Translations under genes and position numbers: made by a program
Assembly (NCBI RefSeq): GCF_937924975.1
Contig: NZ_CALEYG010000033.1
Location: 1 to 64,000, forward strand
DNA: 64,000 nucleotides
Reading direction: 5' to 3'
DNA from: an uncultured Stomatobaculum sp.
GTDB taxonomy: Bacteria > Bacillota > Clostridia > Lachnospirales > Lachnospiraceae
Part shown: positions 45,982 through 54,876 of the stretch, piece by piece
Numbering within the stretch: the stretch's first letter is position 1
Layout: each line of letters starts with the position of its first letter
The notes under the pieces: model-generated
What the model saw: only the letters and a program-made list of their open reading frames with translations
What the model was told of the DNA's origin: nothing
The model's database searches: none

Positions 45982-46142
45982 CGGTGTTACAAAAAGGTTA
46001 ACCACTACAATATAAGCACACAGGTTAATTGATGTTTAGCTTGAGCAAATGGAAAATGTGAAAACAGTGATATGATGAGATGGACGAGAAATTGACAACC
46101 AACTCAAATCGAAATAATACAAAATCACGAGGAAATTATAAG

Positions 46143-46907
46143 ATGGACGATTATATCAAATTAAATGAAGATAGATGGAATCATGTAAAGAACGACTATA
46201 CTGAGCCATTGACACATGAAGAATTGGAAGAAGTTAGAAAGAACCCGATTTCTGTTGCATTAACGGTTGGGAAAAAAGTTCCGAAAGAATGGTTTGAAAA
46301 AGCCAAAGGGAAAAAGATATTAGGTTTAGCTTGTGGTGGTGGACAGCAGGGACCGGTTTTTGCAATAAAGGGTTATGATGTAACCATAATGGATTTCTCT
46401 AAATCACAATTACAAAGAGATGATATGGTTGCCAAAAGAGAAGGCTTAAAAATAAACACGGTTCAAGGCGATATGACAAAGCCATTCCCATTTGCAGATG
46501 AGACGTTTGATATTATTTTCAATCCGGTTTCAAATGTACATATAGAAGATTTGGAAAACATGTATCAAGAGGCCTCTCGGGTACTGAAAAAGGGAGGACT
46601 GTTAATGGTCGGATTTATGAATCCTTGGATATACATGTATGATGCTGACATTGTATGGGACAAACCTGAGGAGGAATTACTTTTAAAGTTTTCAATACCT
46701 TTTAATTCAAAAGAACTTGAAGAGGAGGGCAAGATAACCATAAATCCGGAATATGGATATGAATTTAGCCATACCTTAGAAACACAGATCAGAGGACAGC
46801 TTAAAAATGGTCTTGCTATGATAGACTTTTATGAATCGTGTGACAAAAGAAATAGATTAGCACGTTATTGGAATGACTATATAGCTACACTTTGCATGAA
46901 ACTCTAA
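46143..46907 (+). CDS. class I SAM-dependent methyltransferase
   Basis: This 254-aa protein has motif I ILGLACGGGQQGPVFA, an acidic motif II region (VTIMDFSKSQLQ), and FDIIFNPVSNVHIED. It belongs to the methyltransf_11/25 type, and the substrate is unknown. The start at 46143 has GAGGAAA upstream. An in-frame ATG at 46080 lacks a ribosome site. Codon use is clearly more AT-rich than in the surrounding genes, which supports horizontal transfer along with the IS remnant. Confidence 0.85.
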   Translation: MDDYIKLNEDRWNHVKNDYTEPLTHEELEEVRKNPISVALTVGKKVPKEWFEKAKGKKILGLACGGGQQGPVFAIKGYDVTIMDFSKSQLQRDDMVAKREGLKINTVQGDMTKPFPFADETFDIIFNPVSNVHIEDLENMYQEASRVLKKGGLLMVGFMNPWIYMYDADIVWDKPEEELLLKFSIPFNSKELEEEGKITINPEYGYEFSHTLETQIRGQLKNGLAMIDFYESCDKRNRLARYWNDYIATLCMKL

Positions 46908-47507
46908 TGTCATAGAATATACTTCGGGAGAATAGCCCGTTTTATTTTCTGTAAGGGTTAAAATCGAAATCCCGGTTTATGAAAATGCCAATATAATGGT
47001 GTAAATTCAAAAATCGAAAAGAGTCGGCGACTCCTTATGAGCGGCCTGACGGTTGGCCGGACAGTCACGACGACTTCGCGCCGGAGAGCTTAAGACATGG
47101 ATTGGAAGAATTACACGCGCGGTTCCGAGACACCGGAATGTTCCGTTCAAGACTCTGATTTTTGATACCTATTTCGGAAGCGAAGCAGCTTTGGTTGCTG
47201 CAAGGACAGAATCATCAAAATCCTCTGCGGAACGAGTGTGTCTAAATCCTCTGTCGCAGAGATCGGAACAGGGGGAGATCGAACAATCAAAATAAAAGGC
47301 TGAACCGGGAGATTCAGCCAGGTTCTCGATGCATATTGCCTCGAGCAACTCTGTTGGGCAGATAATAGCGGAAAATAGATTGAATGCAAGAAGCCATCCC
47401 GGTAAATCCTCTCCTCCGCAACATAGACGCGTATCCGTAAGACAGCCCCTGCGAGGCATATACCGCGAATATGGTATACTGGTTTTCGGCATAGACAGGA
47501 GGCGGAG
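46908..47507. other. non-coding or decayed spacer
   Basis: About 600 bp hold no convincing gene. A weak CGGG/CCCG hairpin followed by TTTTATTTT at 46925-46947 may terminate the methyltransferase mRNA. A stronger hairpin (47298-47304 with 47313-47319) is followed by TTTTATTTT on the minus strand, as if ending a vanished leftward gene. A TATACT -10 box for the next gene lies near 47474. Confidence 0.5.
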
Positions 47508-48314
47508 ATGGCAAGAAGAAAGCACAAATTACGGAAGAGAACGCTTCGAAGTGTCGCAACGCTACTGGTACTTCTGTTGACGGCGGCCGCGTTCCGAGTC
47601 GGAGCGGGCACAGCTGAGATAGCGGTACAACAGGAGAGCGTGGACGCTGTTTCAGAGAGCAGTGAGGCGATCGGTGTCATTGTGCCGCCGCCCGGAGAGT
47701 CGGAATTTCCGGTGCTCTCGGCAGCGGGCAGCTATACGGGACAGGCGGCTGTCGACATCAACCGCGGAGTCCCGAACTTTACGGCGGAGGAGCGGGAACT
47801 CGGCAGGGCGCGGGCCAAGGAGGGCTATGAGTCCTATGCGGCGCTCGACGCCCTCGGGCGCTGCGGCAGTGCGTTTGCGGTTCTGACCAAAGAGACGATG
47901 CCGACAGAACCGCGGGGCAGCATCGGCATGGTGCGTCCGAGCGGTTGGCACACAGTGCGTTATGATGATTTGATTGACGGGAAATTCCTCTATAACCGCT
48001 GTCATCTGATTGCCTACATGCTCTCCGGAGAAAATGCGAATCCGAATAACCTGATTACAGGCACGCGCTATTTGAATGTGGAGGGCATGTTGCCCTATGA
48101 GAAGCAGGTCGGAGATTTTATCCAAAACGGCGGCGGCGCTGTCCTCTACCGGGCAACACCTGTCTTTTCCGGAGATGAGCTGGTGGCGCGCGGCGTAGAA
48201 CTGGAGGCAGAGTCCTTGGAAAAGGGAGGAATCCGCTTTCATGTGTTTCTCTACAATGTACAGCCGGGTATTGTGATTGACTATGCGACCGGAGAAAGTC
48301 GGCGGGAAGCGTGA
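47508..48314 (+). CDS. secreted DNA/RNA non-specific endonuclease (EndA/NucA-like)
   Basis: This 268-aa protein has an N-terminal basic stretch and membrane anchor or signal (about 12-33). The nuclease domain has RPSGWHTVRYDDLIDGKFLY, the catalytic block NRCHLIAYMLSGENANPNN, and LITGTRYLNVEGMLP. This is the beta-beta-alpha metal nuclease family of DNA-entry nucleases; the His in NRCHLIA is the expected catalytic base. It probably acts outside the membrane in scavenging or DNA uptake. Confidence 0.88.
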   Translation: MARRKHKLRKRTLRSVATLLVLLLTAAAFRVGAGTAEIAVQQESVDAVSESSEAIGVIVPPPGESEFPVLSAAGSYTGQAAVDINRGVPNFTAEERELGRARAKEGYESYAALDALGRCGSAFAVLTKETMPTEPRGSIGMVRPSGWHTVRYDDLIDGKFLYNRCHLIAYMLSGENANPNNLITGTRYLNVEGMLPYEKQVGDFIQNGGGAVLYRATPVFSGDELVARGVELEAESLEKGGIRFHVFLYNVQPGIVIDYATGESRREA

Positions 48315-48332
48315 AGGACAGAGGAGGTTCTT

Positions 48333-49019
48333 ATGAAAGTGACATACTTAGGCCACAGCGGTTTTCTGTTGGAAGAGAAAGACCGCTACTTTATTTTTGA
48401 CTATTATAAGGGTGAACTGCCACCGCTCGACAGGGAAAAAGAAGTACTTGTATTTTGCAGCCACTGTCACGGGGATCACTATAATCCGAAGATTTTTGAC
48501 CTTCTCGATGAGAGGGGCCTGCGCTACCGGGCGGTGTTGGCAAACGATATCAGCGATGAAAAGCGGTTGTCGAAGATAGAGCGCTGTTTTGTGGATCCCG
48601 ATCAATGCTATCGGCTTGAGAGAGGGATTCAGGTCGAGACGCTACTTTCCAACGACAGTGGCGTCGCGTTTATCGTGAGCACCGGAGAGGGAAGCATTTA
48701 CCACGGCGGTGATTTGAACGACTGGTATTGGGAGGGAGAACCGGAGGAGGAGAACCGAGAGCTCCGCGCAATCTTTCACGCGGAGATTGAAAAAATCAAG
48801 GGCAGACATTTTGATCTTGCCTTTGTGCCGCTCGATCCGAGACTGGAAGCGCACTATGCGGACGGGCTCTTGTATTTCCTGGAACGTGTGGACTGCAATG
48901 AGGTCTTTCCGATACACTACTGGGGAGAGCCGAGTGTGATTCAGCGTTTTCTCACGGAATACCCGCGGTATAGCTCCCGCATCAAAAACACGGAGACAGC
49001 GAAAGGAGAAGAGATATGA
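48333..49019 (+). CDS. metallo-beta-lactamase fold hydrolase
   Basis: This 228-aa protein starts MKVTYLGHSGFLLE and has the metal-binding HCHGDHYN (HxHxDH) motif, the UlaG-like subfamily of the MBL fold. Further metal ligands probably include the HGGDLNDW region. The substrate is unknown. It overlaps the following VOC gene by 4 bp and lies 18 bp after the nuclease gene, so these three form one operon. Confidence 0.85.
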   Translation: MKVTYLGHSGFLLEEKDRYFIFDYYKGELPPLDREKEVLVFCSHCHGDHYNPKIFDLLDERGLRYRAVLANDISDEKRLSKIERCFVDPDQCYRLERGIQVETLLSNDSGVAFIVSTGEGSIYHGGDLNDWYWEGEPEEENRELRAIFHAEIEKIKGRHFDLAFVPLDPRLEAHYADGLLYFLERVDCNEVFPIHYWGEPSVIQRFLTEYPRYSSRIKNTETAKGEEI

Positions 49020-49372
49020 AGTTTAAGATGATACACGAGAATTTGAATGTTGCGGATTTGGAGCGCTCCCTCCGCTTCTACAGCGAAGCCCTCGACTTAC
49101 ACGAGGTGAGACGAAAGACAACGGACGCTTTCATCATCGTGTATTTGAAGAGCGAGGTCGGGGAATTTGAGTTGGAACTCACCTGGCTGAAGGACCATCC
49201 GCAGCCTTACGACCTCGGCGAGTGCGAATTTCACCTTGCATTTCGGACGGACGATTTTGAGGCGGCTCACAAAAAGCACAAGGAGATGGGATGCATTTGT
49301 TTCGAAAACGAGGCGATGGGCATCTACTTCATCGAAGATCCGGACGGCTACTGGCTTGAGATTTTGCCGTAA
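49016..49372 (+). CDS. VOC family protein (glyoxalase I-like)
   Basis: This 118-aa protein has the glyoxalase I layout: HENLNVADLERSLRFYSEAL, ELTWLKDHPQPYDLGECE, HLAFRTDDFEAAH and EDPDGYWLEILP. The His-Glu-His-Glu metal set of lactoylglutathione lyases is present at the expected places. It may detoxify methylglyoxal or act on another small substrate. Confidence 0.85.
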   Translation: MKFKMIHENLNVADLERSLRFYSEALDLHEVRRKTTDAFIIVYLKSEVGEFELELTWLKDHPQPYDLGECEFHLAFRTDDFEAAHKKHKEMGCICFENEAMGIYFIEDPDGYWLEILP

Positions 49373-49391
49373 TGTGAGTTTGTTGTAACGA

Positions 49392-49431
49392 AAAAGGACA
49401 GAAAAGCGAAATCACGCTTTTCTGTCCTTTT
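49392..49431. terminator. bidirectional terminator
   Basis: A perfect 17-bp stem (49392-49408 with 49415-49431) with flanking A- and T-runs. The last bases of the leftward DUF3841 gene (stop at 49430) lie within its right arm. Confidence 0.93.
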
Positions 49432-50038
49432 ATTTTGTGATGTCTGTGTCTGAGGGCGGTGGATCAAATTTGGCGGCGGCATGAAAGAAGCGAACATCCC
49501 GAACCTGTTCAAGCCGCAGTTCCCAGAAGGTTGCCTGAATGTCGTACCCTTTTCTCATCCAGCCGTTGTCTAAGGGGCTTAGATCAAAGACGCGCTCCCA
49601 ATTTTTCTCTTTCATGCGGCGCTGCTCGGAAGGGGAAAGCGCCTCGTAGTGTGTCTCGAGGCAACGGTCTTCGTGCTCGGTATCGGAGAGGAGGCCGTTG
49701 TTTAAGATGATACACCAGTAGTCAAAATCGGATAAAAGAACATCTCGGTCGGGAATTTCGATTTCGAGGCAGGCAAAACGAGTCCCGTTGCAGCCGAACG
49801 CCCAGCGCTCTCTGCGGAGATCTAGCTTACGGTGTTTGCCGTCCTGTTGATAGAAGGCCCAGACCGGATAAGTGACCTCGTCAGGCGGCGGGCCGATGCG
49901 CCGTCTCATTTGCCGGACCAGCCAGTCGTACTGCTCGCGACAGTCTTTCATCAGTGAGAGATTAAAATCACAGCGATAGACGCCGGTTTTAAGAAGTTGC
50001 TGGTAGACGGCTTCTTCCTGACAAGTCCAAAGAATCAT
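49430..50038 (-). CDS. DUF3841 family protein
   Basis: This 202-aa protein begins MILWTCQEEAVYQQLLKTGVYRCD and contains YPVWAFYQQDGKHRKLDLR and VLLSDFDYWCIILNN, matching the DUF3841 pattern. It is cytosolic and of unknown function. It lies six bases after the upstream gene at 50045-50542. Confidence 0.75.
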   Translation of the reverse strand: MILWTCQEEAVYQQLLKTGVYRCDFNLSLMKDCREQYDWLVRQMRRRIGPPPDEVTYPVWAFYQQDGKHRKLDLRRERWAFGCNGTRFACLEIEIPDRDVLLSDFDYWCIILNNGLLSDTEHEDRCLETHYEALSPSEQRRMKEKNWERVFDLSPLDNGWMRKGYDIQATFWELRLEQVRDVRFFHAAAKFDPPPSDTDITK

Positions 50039-50044
50039 TCCGGC

Positions 50045-50542
50045 TCAGCTCTCCACGCGGTTCATATAGTAGTCCCAGCCGAAGACAGCCTTTTCGCAGC
50101 GGATACCAATCCGGTAGGAGGGGGTGACGAGCGTATCAAACTCTTCGGCCTGCGGGAATTCGATGCCGAGTTCCAAGAGAACACGGCCGTCGGCTCTTGT
50201 TTCGCTGAGAATCTGGAAGAGGTACACATCGCGGAACGAGGGGAACAGCGCCTCGACTTCGGCCGGGGAGAGCACGGTGTCCGGGACGGATTCGAGGAGC
50301 TTTCCGTCGGCATCGCGGTAGCGGTAGCCTTCTTTGACACTTTCCGTCAGCTGTCCGCCGATGAGGCGCAACTGTACGGGCCCCGCATAGCTCTTGGTGA
50401 AGTTTGTATTCTGCGAATTTTCCGGGAGGACAATGAGTGCCTCGAGTGTGAGCTGTATGCCGGCAGGGTTCAATTCGATTCCTGTGAGTACACAGTCGGA
50501 AAAAGAGAAGTGGGAGAATTCGTTGACAGATTGAAATTTCAT
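50045..50542 (-). CDS. hypothetical protein
   Basis: This 165-aa protein begins MKFQSVNEFSHFSFSDCVL, is mostly beta-type, and has no signal peptide or membrane segment. I do not recognise a family. The ATG at 50542 follows AAAGGAC, and the open frame continues to 50587 without support. It is probably co-transcribed with the DUF3841 gene. Confidence 0.65.
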   Translation of the reverse strand: MKFQSVNEFSHFSFSDCVLTGIELNPAGIQLTLEALIVLPENSQNTNFTKSYAGPVQLRLIGGQLTESVKEGYRYRDADGKLLESVPDTVLSPAEVEALFPSFRDVYLFQILSETRADGRVLLELGIEFPQAEEFDTLVTPSYRIGIRCEKAVFGWDYYMNRVES

Positions 50543-50670
50543 GCTTGTCCTTTCGTAGGAGTGCAGTGCGCTCGGTCGGGTCCGCAAAGCGGAACGTTAT
50601 CCAGTATAGTGTGCATGCGTAACAACTGCAATCATGACATTGGTACCGGGGCGAGGGGGGAGCGAAAGAA

Positions 50671-50704
50671 AAACCGGCACAGTCTGCTCGGACTGTGCCG
50701 GTTT
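50671..50704 (-). terminator. terminator of the membrane-protein gene
   Basis: A perfect 14-bp stem (50671-50684 with 50691-50704) with a 6-nt loop. The minus strand continues TTTCTTTCG. It lies 26 bp past the gene stop. Confidence 0.88.
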
Positions 50705-50730
50705 GAAAAGAGGATTGCGTTGATGTCGGC

Positions 50731-51447
50731 TTAGAGCGCGGAATTGTCGGGAGCGCTGTCCTGTGCGGGTGGTTCTTCGGTGCCGTTTTCAGCGGTGGGA
50801 ACTTCCGGCTCTTCAGGTGCGGGAGTTGTACTTTCCGGCAGCGCCGTACCTGTCGCAGCGTTTTCTGCCTGTGCGGCTTTGGCGGCCTTCGCTTCTTTGG
50901 CTTCCTTCAGCTTCTCACTTTCCTTCTTGATTTCCTCGGAAGCGGACTTTACAACCGTAGTGGTCGCCTGTGCGACGGTCTTGGAGAGATTTTTGCTCGC
51001 ATCCATGACCTCGGTCAGTGTGTCCTTTGAGAGCTTGCCGCCGGAGAGTGCCATTGCGCCGAAAACGGCGGTCGCAATACCGGCGAGGAGGTCGAACAAG
51101 AAGCCGATGCCAATGTGAACGCTGACGCCGTAGCTTTTCAGCGCAGCGCCCTGTGAACCGAACACGCGGCTCAGGTTGAGGAGGTTGATCAGCATAATCA
51201 AGGTCTGCAGTGCGCCGATGACGGCAACGCCGGTCGCAAAGTTTCTCGGCAGCGCTGTTTTATTGTCCTGTAGGCAGGCGAGGACAATCGCGATAACGCC
51301 GAGTACTGCGATGAAGGTCCCGTCGCCCTGGGTGCCGCGAATGCTCATGGCGCCGAAGAATCCGGCAGAGACACTCGCCCAGGGGAGGAAGGCTCCGAGA
51401 ATTGCAACAGCCGAGGAAATGATGATAAGCAAGCGATTTCGATTCAT
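50731..51447 (-). CDS. polytopic membrane protein of unknown function
   Basis: This 238-aa protein has about four membrane helices in the first 145 residues (LLIIISSAVAILGAFLPWAS; FIAVLGVIAIVLACL; FATGVAVIGALQTLIMLINL; IGIGFLFDLLAGIATAVFGA). A Lys/Glu/Ala-rich coil follows and then an acidic Pro/Thr-rich tail. There are no catalytic motifs. It is divergent from pepF. Confidence 0.7.
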   Translation of the reverse strand: MNRNRLLIIISSAVAILGAFLPWASVSAGFFGAMSIRGTQGDGTFIAVLGVIAIVLACLQDNKTALPRNFATGVAVIGALQTLIMLINLLNLSRVFGSQGAALKSYGVSVHIGIGFLFDLLAGIATAVFGAMALSGGKLSKDTLTEVMDASKNLSKTVAQATTTVVKSASEEIKKESEKLKEAKEAKAAKAAQAENAATGTALPESTTPAPEEPEVPTAENGTEEPPAQDSAPDNSAL

Positions 51448-51626
51448 GACATATCTCCTTTCTATGCCATATAACTATAGCATACTTTCATAAAACGTGA
51501 CATATTGAACATGATAGATCTGTTTAAGACCTTGATTGTGTAAAACACACAAAACGGATTCACAAAGCACTTTCTTTTTGGTACGATGATACAGAAGTCA
51601 ACAGTTGCTCTCGAAAGGAGAACCCA

Positions 51627-53423
51627 ATGGAACAGAAGCTGCCCAAGAGAAGTGAAGTTGCGGTGGAACAAACCTGGAAGCTGGAGGATGTCTACCCGGA
51701 TGTACAGGCCTTTGAAGAAGATCTGAAGCGCGGCCTCGCCCTTGCGGACGAAATTGCAGGCTATGAGGGAAAACTCGGCGACGGTGCAGATGTGCTCTTA
51801 AAGGTCTATGAGCTCTACCAGGAGTGCAAGAAGACAGACTACCGCTTCTTCGGCTATGCGATGATGCGGAGTGATGTGGACACCGGAAATGCGGACAACC
51901 TCGCGCTTTTACAGAAAGCACAGAGTGCGGATGTAAAGATCCTCGAGAAGACGGCTTTTATCGAGCCGGAAGTGCTGGCGCTCGGCGAGGAGAAGATGAA
52001 CACCTACTACGAGAGCTGCCCGGCGCTCCGCGCATTTAAGATTACGATTGACGATGCGATCCGTCTTGCGCCGCACACGCTGAATAAGAGCGAGGAGAAG
52101 CTGCTCGCGGCGGCAAACATCATGGCCCTCGCCCCCTATCAGAGTTTCTCGATGCTCCAGAATGCGGACATGAAGTTTCCGACGGTGAAGGACGGCGACG
52201 AGGAAGTGCAGATCACGAACGGCAGATTTACGCTGCTCGAGGCATCTCCGAACCGTGAGCTCCGCAAGGAAGTTTTTGAGCAGTACTACGGAACCTATAA
52301 GAGCTTCCGCAACACCATTGCGTCGCTCTACGATGCGCAGATGAAGCAGCTCTATTTCTTCGCGAAGGCGAGAGGTTATAAGAGCTCCTTTGAGGCGGCG
52401 GTCGGCAGAGACAATGTGTCTCCGCAGGTCTGTGAGCGGCTGCTCTCGAGCGTTCACAAGAATATTGCGCCCTTCCACCGCTATATGGCACTCAGAAAGA
52501 AGATGCTCGGCGTGGATGAGCTTCACATGTACGATATCTACGCGAACATGTTAAAGGACTACGAGCGCAGCGTGACTTACGAGGAGGCAAAAGAGATGCT
52601 GCTCGAGGGTCTTGCACCGCTCGGCGAGCACTACCTTGAGCTGCTCCGCGAGGCGTTTGAGAATCGCTGGATCGATGCGGTCGAGAACGAGGGCAAGCGT
52701 GTCGGCGCATACTGCAACTCGGTCTATGCGACCCATCCCTTTGTCCTGATGAACTTTAACAATACCTTTGAAGATGCCTTTGTGCTTGCGCATGAGCTGG
52801 GTCACGCAATGCACTTCTGGCACTCCGACCACAGTCACGACTTCTTCAACGCACAGTATAAGATGTTTGTCGCGGAGGTCGCTTCGATTACCAACGAGGT
52901 CCTGTTGAACCACTACCTGATCGGTAAGGCGGAGTCCCGCGAGGAGAAGGCGTATCTCATCAACCACCTGCTTGACAGCTTCAAGGGCACGCTGTTCCGC
53001 CAGGCAATGCTCGAAGAGTTCGAAATCGAGAGCAATCGGATGTCGGAGACAGGTGTGCCGATCACGGCGGATACGCTTTCCGAGCTCTATCTCCGCCTGA
53101 ACAAGGAGTACTACGGTCCGGCTATGATATCCGACCCGCTGATCGGCGAGGAGTGGAGCCGTGTGCCGCACATGTACATGAACTTCTACTGCTACCAGTA
53201 CGCGACGAGTTTTGCGGCTTCGGTTGCGGTCGCAAAGCGCATCCTGACCGAGGGAGAGCCGGCACTCAAGGATTACATCCGCTTCCTCTCCGCAGGTTGC
53301 ACGGACGATCCGGTCAGTATCCTGAAGATTGCAGGCGTGGATCTTTCGACCGAGAAGCCGGTTGAGGACGCGATGAAGTACTTTGATGAACTGCTGACAC
53401 AGCTCGAGGAGCTGGCAGAGTAA
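51627..53423 (+). CDS. pepF: oligoendopeptidase F
   Basis: This is an M3-family zinc metallopeptidase that cleaves short peptides (598 aa). The HExxH site is HELGHAMHFWHS, with the third ligand in FVAEVASITNE, and the C-terminal YQYATSFAASVAVA block is typical of PepF. GAAAGGAGA precedes the ATG. It is a monocistronic unit closed by a terminator. Confidence 0.95.
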   Translation: MEQKLPKRSEVAVEQTWKLEDVYPDVQAFEEDLKRGLALADEIAGYEGKLGDGADVLLKVYELYQECKKTDYRFFGYAMMRSDVDTGNADNLALLQKAQSADVKILEKTAFIEPEVLALGEEKMNTYYESCPALRAFKITIDDAIRLAPHTLNKSEEKLLAAANIMALAPYQSFSMLQNADMKFPTVKDGDEEVQITNGRFTLLEASPNRELRKEVFEQYYGTYKSFRNTIASLYDAQMKQLYFFAKARGYKSSFEAAVGRDNVSPQVCERLLSSVHKNIAPFHRYMALRKKMLGVDELHMYDIYANMLKDYERSVTYEEAKEMLLEGLAPLGEHYLELLREAFENRWIDAVENEGKRVGAYCNSVYATHPFVLMNFNNTFEDAFVLAHELGHAMHFWHSDHSHDFFNAQYKMFVAEVASITNEVLLNHYLIGKAESREEKAYLINHLLDSFKGTLFRQAMLEEFEIESNRMSETGVPITADTLSELYLRLNKEYYGPAMISDPLIGEEWSRVPHMYMNFYCYQYATSFAASVAVAKRILTEGEPALKDYIRFLSAGCTDDPVSILKIAGVDLSTEKPVEDAMKYFDELLTQLEELAE

Positions 53424-53430
53424 ATCACGA

Positions 53431-53458
53431 GAGGCGCCCGAAGGGGCGCCTCTTTTTG
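53431..53458 (+). terminator. pepF terminator
   Basis: A perfect 10-bp GC-rich stem (53431-53440 with 53445-53454) with a GAAG loop and T-run. Confidence 0.93.
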
Positions 53459-53521
53459 TGCCGTGCTTCAGGCTGCTTAGGAGAGCAGCGGGGGGCACAG
53501 AGCAGAAGAGGGAGGAAAACA

Positions 53522-54187
53522 ATGGCAGTTACATTTTTTGCGGCGCTTGCGCGCATGAAGTATATTGACCGCTGGGCATTGATGCGGGCGAGCCGGCGCG
53601 AGAACCTGAGCGAGCATGCGGCCGAGGTCGCGATTCTCGCCCATGCGCTCTGTGAGATCGGAAATTTGCGCCACGGCAGACAGCTAAACGCCGAGCGCGC
53701 GGCCGTGATCGGTTTATTCCACGACGCGAGCGAGATTATTACCGGCGATATGCCGACGCCGGTCAAGTACGGCAGCGCGGCGCTCCGCGAAGCGTATCAT
53801 GCGGCGGAGGAGAGGGCGACGGAGAGTTTACTTGCGCGTCTGCCGAAGGATCTCGCGGCGGTCTATGCGCCCTTACTCGGTGTGGTCACCGCAGCGGAAG
53901 AAGGCGGAGAGGAAGAACTCTATCTTTGGCGGCTCGTCAAGGCAGCGGATAAGCTCTCGGCCTATATTAAGTGCCTGGAGGAGGAGAGTGCGGGTAACAC
54001 CGAGTTCCGTACGGCAAAGCGCAGCATAGAGGCAGAGCTTAAGCGGCTCGCTGTAGAATTGCCGGAGCTTCGGGATTTTATGGAGAATTGCCTGCCGCCT
54101 TACGGCAATACGCTGGATGAGCTTTCCGTACAGGGTGACTGGGATGAAAAAAAGCATACGGAGACAGTGCCGGATGCAGAGGCGTAA
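53522..54187 (+). CDS. yfbR: 5'-deoxynucleotidase YfbR-like HD hydrolase
   Basis: This 221-aa HD-domain phosphohydrolase contains ENLSEHAAEVAILAHAL, GLFHDASEIITGDMPTPVK and the later KAADKLSAYIKCLEE, the YfbR pattern for dephosphorylating deoxynucleoside monophosphates. The ATG at 53522 follows AGGAGG-like GGGAGGA. Upstream in-frame codons to 53456 are not conserved. Confidence 0.9.
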   Translation: MAVTFFAALARMKYIDRWALMRASRRENLSEHAAEVAILAHALCEIGNLRHGRQLNAERAAVIGLFHDASEIITGDMPTPVKYGSAALREAYHAAEERATESLLARLPKDLAAVYAPLLGVVTAAEEGGEEELYLWRLVKAADKLSAYIKCLEEESAGNTEFRTAKRSIEAELKRLAVELPELRDFMENCLPPYGNTLDELSVQGDWDEKKHTETVPDAEA

Positions 54188-54224
54188 CGCGAACAAAAAT
54201 TAGCGCCTCTAAAGTTAAAAAAAT

Positions 54225-54252
54225 TTGACTTTTCCGGAAAAGATGGTATTCT
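54225..54252 (+). promoter_or_regulatory. promoter of the metal-resistance operon
   Basis: TTGACT (54225-54230) and TATTCT (54247-54252) are 16 bp apart. The start point would be just before the operator at 54265-54286. Confidence 0.7.
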
Positions 54253-54264
54253 GGAATAAACAAA

Positions 54265-54286
54265 TGAACAAATGCTCATATGTTCA
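54265..54286. promoter_or_regulatory. ArsR/SmtB-type operator
   Basis: TGAACAAATG-CT-CATATGTTCA is a 10-2-10 inverted repeat with one mismatch, close to the 12-2-12 sites bound by SmtB/CzrA/CadC-type repressors. It sits between the promoter and the regulator gene, so autoregulation is likely. Confidence 0.85.
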
Positions 54287-54322
54287 AATGTGATAGATGC
54301 TTGCAAATTCAGAGGAGGAGAT

Positions 54323-54631
54323 ATGCCGGAGAAAGTCAGACAGCAGGTGCCGAGCGAAGATCAGCTCTACGATCTCGCCGAGCTCTTTAAGGTTTTCGGG
54401 GATTCGACGCGAATCCGCATTCTATACCGCCTGTTTTCGGGAGAGTACGGCGTGAATGAGCTCGCGGAGAGTCTGAACCTGACGCAGTCGGCCGTTTCCC
54501 ACCAGCTGAAACTGTTAAAGCAGGCGAGGCTGGTGCAGGCGCGCCGCGAGGGGAAGTCGATGATCTATGCGCTCGCCGATGACCATGTGAGCACGATGAT
54601 CGGGCAGGGCTTGGAACACATTGCAGAATAA
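54323..54631 (+). CDS. ArsR/SmtB-family metal-sensing repressor
   Basis: This 102-aa winged-helix protein has FKVFGDSTRIRILYRL, then a recognition helix NLTQSAVSHQLKLLKQARL, and a C-terminal DDHVSTMIGQGLEHIAE. The last segment matches the alpha-5 zinc site D-x-H...H-x-x-E of CzrA/SmtB. It lacks the CxC arsenic or CadC site in the part seen, so zinc and related divalent metals are the likely inducers. The ATG at 54323 follows GAGGAGGAG. It begins the operon with the HMA protein and CadA. Confidence 0.9.
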   Translation: MPEKVRQQVPSEDQLYDLAELFKVFGDSTRIRILYRLFSGEYGVNELAESLNLTQSAVSHQLKLLKQARLVQARREGKSMIYALADDHVSTMIGQGLEHIAE

Positions 54632-54642
54632 GGAGACGAAAG

Positions 54643-54858
54643 ATGAAAAAGAAGTTTGCTTGTGAGATTGATTGTGCAAATTGCGCGCAGAAGGTGGAAG
54701 ATGCTATCCGGAAGGTGGACGGCGTCGTGGATGTGAAGGTGAATTTCCTGATGCAGAAGTTCACACTTGAGGCGGAGGACGCGTCGTTTGAGCAGGTTTT
54801 GGATGCCGCAATCCGGGCCGGACAGCAGGTTGAGGCGGACTTTACGGTGGCGCGCTGA
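54643..54858 (+). CDS. free-standing heavy-metal-associated (HMA) domain protein
   Basis: This 71-aa protein has a ferredoxin-like HMA domain with the metal-binding CANC motif in FACEIDCANCAQKVEDAIRK. It corresponds to the N-terminal domain that many CadA/ZntA pumps carry themselves; here it is a separate gene 18 bp before the pump. It probably shuttles or delivers metal to the ATPase. Confidence 0.92.
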   Translation: MKKKFACEIDCANCAQKVEDAIRKVDGVVDVKVNFLMQKFTLEAEDASFEQVLDAAIRAGQQVEADFTVAR

Positions 54859-54876
54859 TAGATAGGAGGAAGAGGC

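Larger units (their letters stand above)
45057..46009 (+). mobile_element. deleted IS3-family insertion sequence
   Basis: Imperfect inverted ends of about 27 bp are visible: TGTAGTGGT...TTTGTAACACC at 45057-45084 and its reverse complement at 45983-46009. Between them are remains of orfA (frameshifted) and orfB (internal deletion). The total of 953 bp is below the usual 1.2-1.5 kb. No target duplication was found. Confidence 0.85.

Noticed and set aside
47053..47295. 80-codon frame after the methyltransferase
   Set aside because: No ribosome site, no family features, and biased composition; treated as non-coding.
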